Shown piece by piece: positions 51,432 to 51,743 of a stretch of 51,743 nucleotides of DNA. The notes beneath the pieces were generated by a model. The model was not told where the DNA came from. It did not search any database and saw nothing but the letters and a program-made list of their open reading frames with translations. A program made the position numbers and the translations under genes. The stretch is from Hellea sp. GTDB taxonomy: Bacteria; Pseudomonadota; Alphaproteobacteria; Caulobacterales; Maricaulaceae. Within the stretch, counting starts at the first letter, position 1. Each line of letters starts with the position of its first letter. The stretch spans positions 1-51,743 of the forward strand of contig JAHDHS010000012.1 of NCBI GenBank assembly GCA_020631215.1. Direction: 5' to 3'.

Positions 51432-51541
51432 TGTCATCCCGGACAAAGGCTTTAGCCTGCGATCCGGGATCTCTTAACCCACAAACAGTCAAGAGGTCCC
51501 GCATCATCACGGCCTTAAGCGGCCGTTTGTGCGGGATGACA
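51432..51541. repeat. Intergenic palindromic repeat (two nested hairpins)
   Basis: The element begins TGTCATCCCG and ends CGGGATGACA. The left half forms ATCCCGGA/TCCGGGAT with inner AGGC/GCCT. The right half forms TCCCGCA/TGCGGGA with inner CGGCC/GGCCG. GGGATCTCTT and AAGAGGTCCC in the middle also pair. This GTCATCCCGG...CCGGGATCTC pattern is a widespread alphaproteobacterial intergenic repeat. The rest of the gap 51288-51662 shows no gene, only an AT-rich part upstream of the ligase gene that may hold its promoter. Confidence 0.75.
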
Positions 51542-51662
51542 GATAATTAGACAAAGACATGCGTTTTCTCCTGCTGGCGATCTGGCGCTCAGCCTTTAAG
51601 CGATAAGCGGGGCTGCCCGCGAAGCTCTGGCCCCCGATGGAACACCAAAAGGGGAAAATATT

Positions 51663-51743
51663 TTACGAAGGCATAAGCTTCGCGGCGACGTCTTCTACCA
51701 GCGGCCGAACTGGGCAGTCTTTTGTCCCAATCAGCTCGCGCTG
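51663..51743 (-). CDS. Possible C-terminal end of a gene beyond the window
   Basis: A minus-strand frame is open from the window edge and ends in TAA after 26 codons (QRELIGTKDCPVRPLVEDVA and a short tail). Codon use is similar to neighbours. It is too short to identify, and could be chance. Confidence 0.3.
   Translation of the reverse strand, partial: QRELIGTKDCPVRPLVEDVAAKLMPS

Noticed and set aside
1-51743. tRNA, rRNA, CRISPR arrays, insertion sequences or attachment sites
   Set aside because: I looked in the intergenic gaps and found no cloverleaf-like, spaced-repeat or transposase signals.

Overview
The window reads as an ordinary chromosomal stretch of a marine, dimorphic alphaproteobacterium of the Caulobacterales/Maricaulales group (Hyphomonadaceae or Robiginitomaculaceae type). 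Evidence: a 430-residue SpmX-like polarity protein (degenerate GH24 domain plus two C-terminal membrane segments), the helicase - S4 protein - fdxA - carD block, clpS-clpA, DUF1489, a large TonB-dependent receptor, and a full CtrA-type site (TTAA-N7-TTAAC). The placement is inferred. I see no rRNA, tRNA, CRISPR array, integrase, transposase or prophage.

Layout. 1-5.9 kb: the C-terminal end of an AT-rich TPR-like gene, an unrecognised small protein, a membrane-tethered trypsin-like protease, a TPR plus SLOG-like protein with an apparent cyclase remnant, and a Crp/Fnr regulator with an atypical ligand cassette. 6-10.5 kb: Suv3-type RNA helicase, S4 RNA-binding protein, fdxA and carD. 10.6-12.1 kb: a nuclease and an HCCA-isomerase-like thioredoxin-fold protein. 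12.1-17.4 kb (minus): five overlapping genes, transcribed acyl-CoA synthetase, DUF924, alpha/beta hydrolase, GST, SelO. 17.7-23.8 kb (minus): an Arg/Pro-rich secreted protein, gloB, a 986-residue coiled-coil/peptidoglycan-binding/TonB protein, and a GIN-domain exported protein. 24-26.9 kb: a CaiB-type CoA-transferase, a LuxR-family regulator under a palindromic operator, and an Abi_C gene broken by an in-frame TGA. 27-29.7 kb (minus): clpS-clpA. 29.8-32.2 kb: O-antigen-ligase-like protein and GH5 lipoprotein, divergent around the CtrA site. 32.3-36.6 kb (plus): D,D-carboxypeptidase, panC, a DUF1444-like protein, DUF1272 and a GST. 36.6-41.7 kb: GNAT, TonB-dependent receptor, DUF1489 and a JmjC/cupin-like protein. 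41.7-46.6 kb: spmX, mgtE, folD and a TerC-family transporter. 46.7-51.7 kb: a HEAT-like periplasmic protein, mrp/apbC, an acyl-CoA ligase, an intergenic palindromic repeat, and the tail of a possible gene at the edge.

Functional themes are envelope biogenesis and polarity (SpmX, carboxypeptidase, TonB/peptidoglycan-binding protein, O-antigen ligase, GH5), protein and RNA quality control (ClpAS, Suv3-like helicase, SelO), acyl-CoA and detoxification metabolism, and several unusual signalling proteins. The strongest leads are the interrupted Abi_C gene, the TPR/SLOG/pseudo-cyclase gene beside the degenerate Crp-type gene, two genes without a canonical start codon, the coiled-coil TonB protein, the SpmX active-site changes, and the LuxR-type operator sitting in its own promoter spacer.
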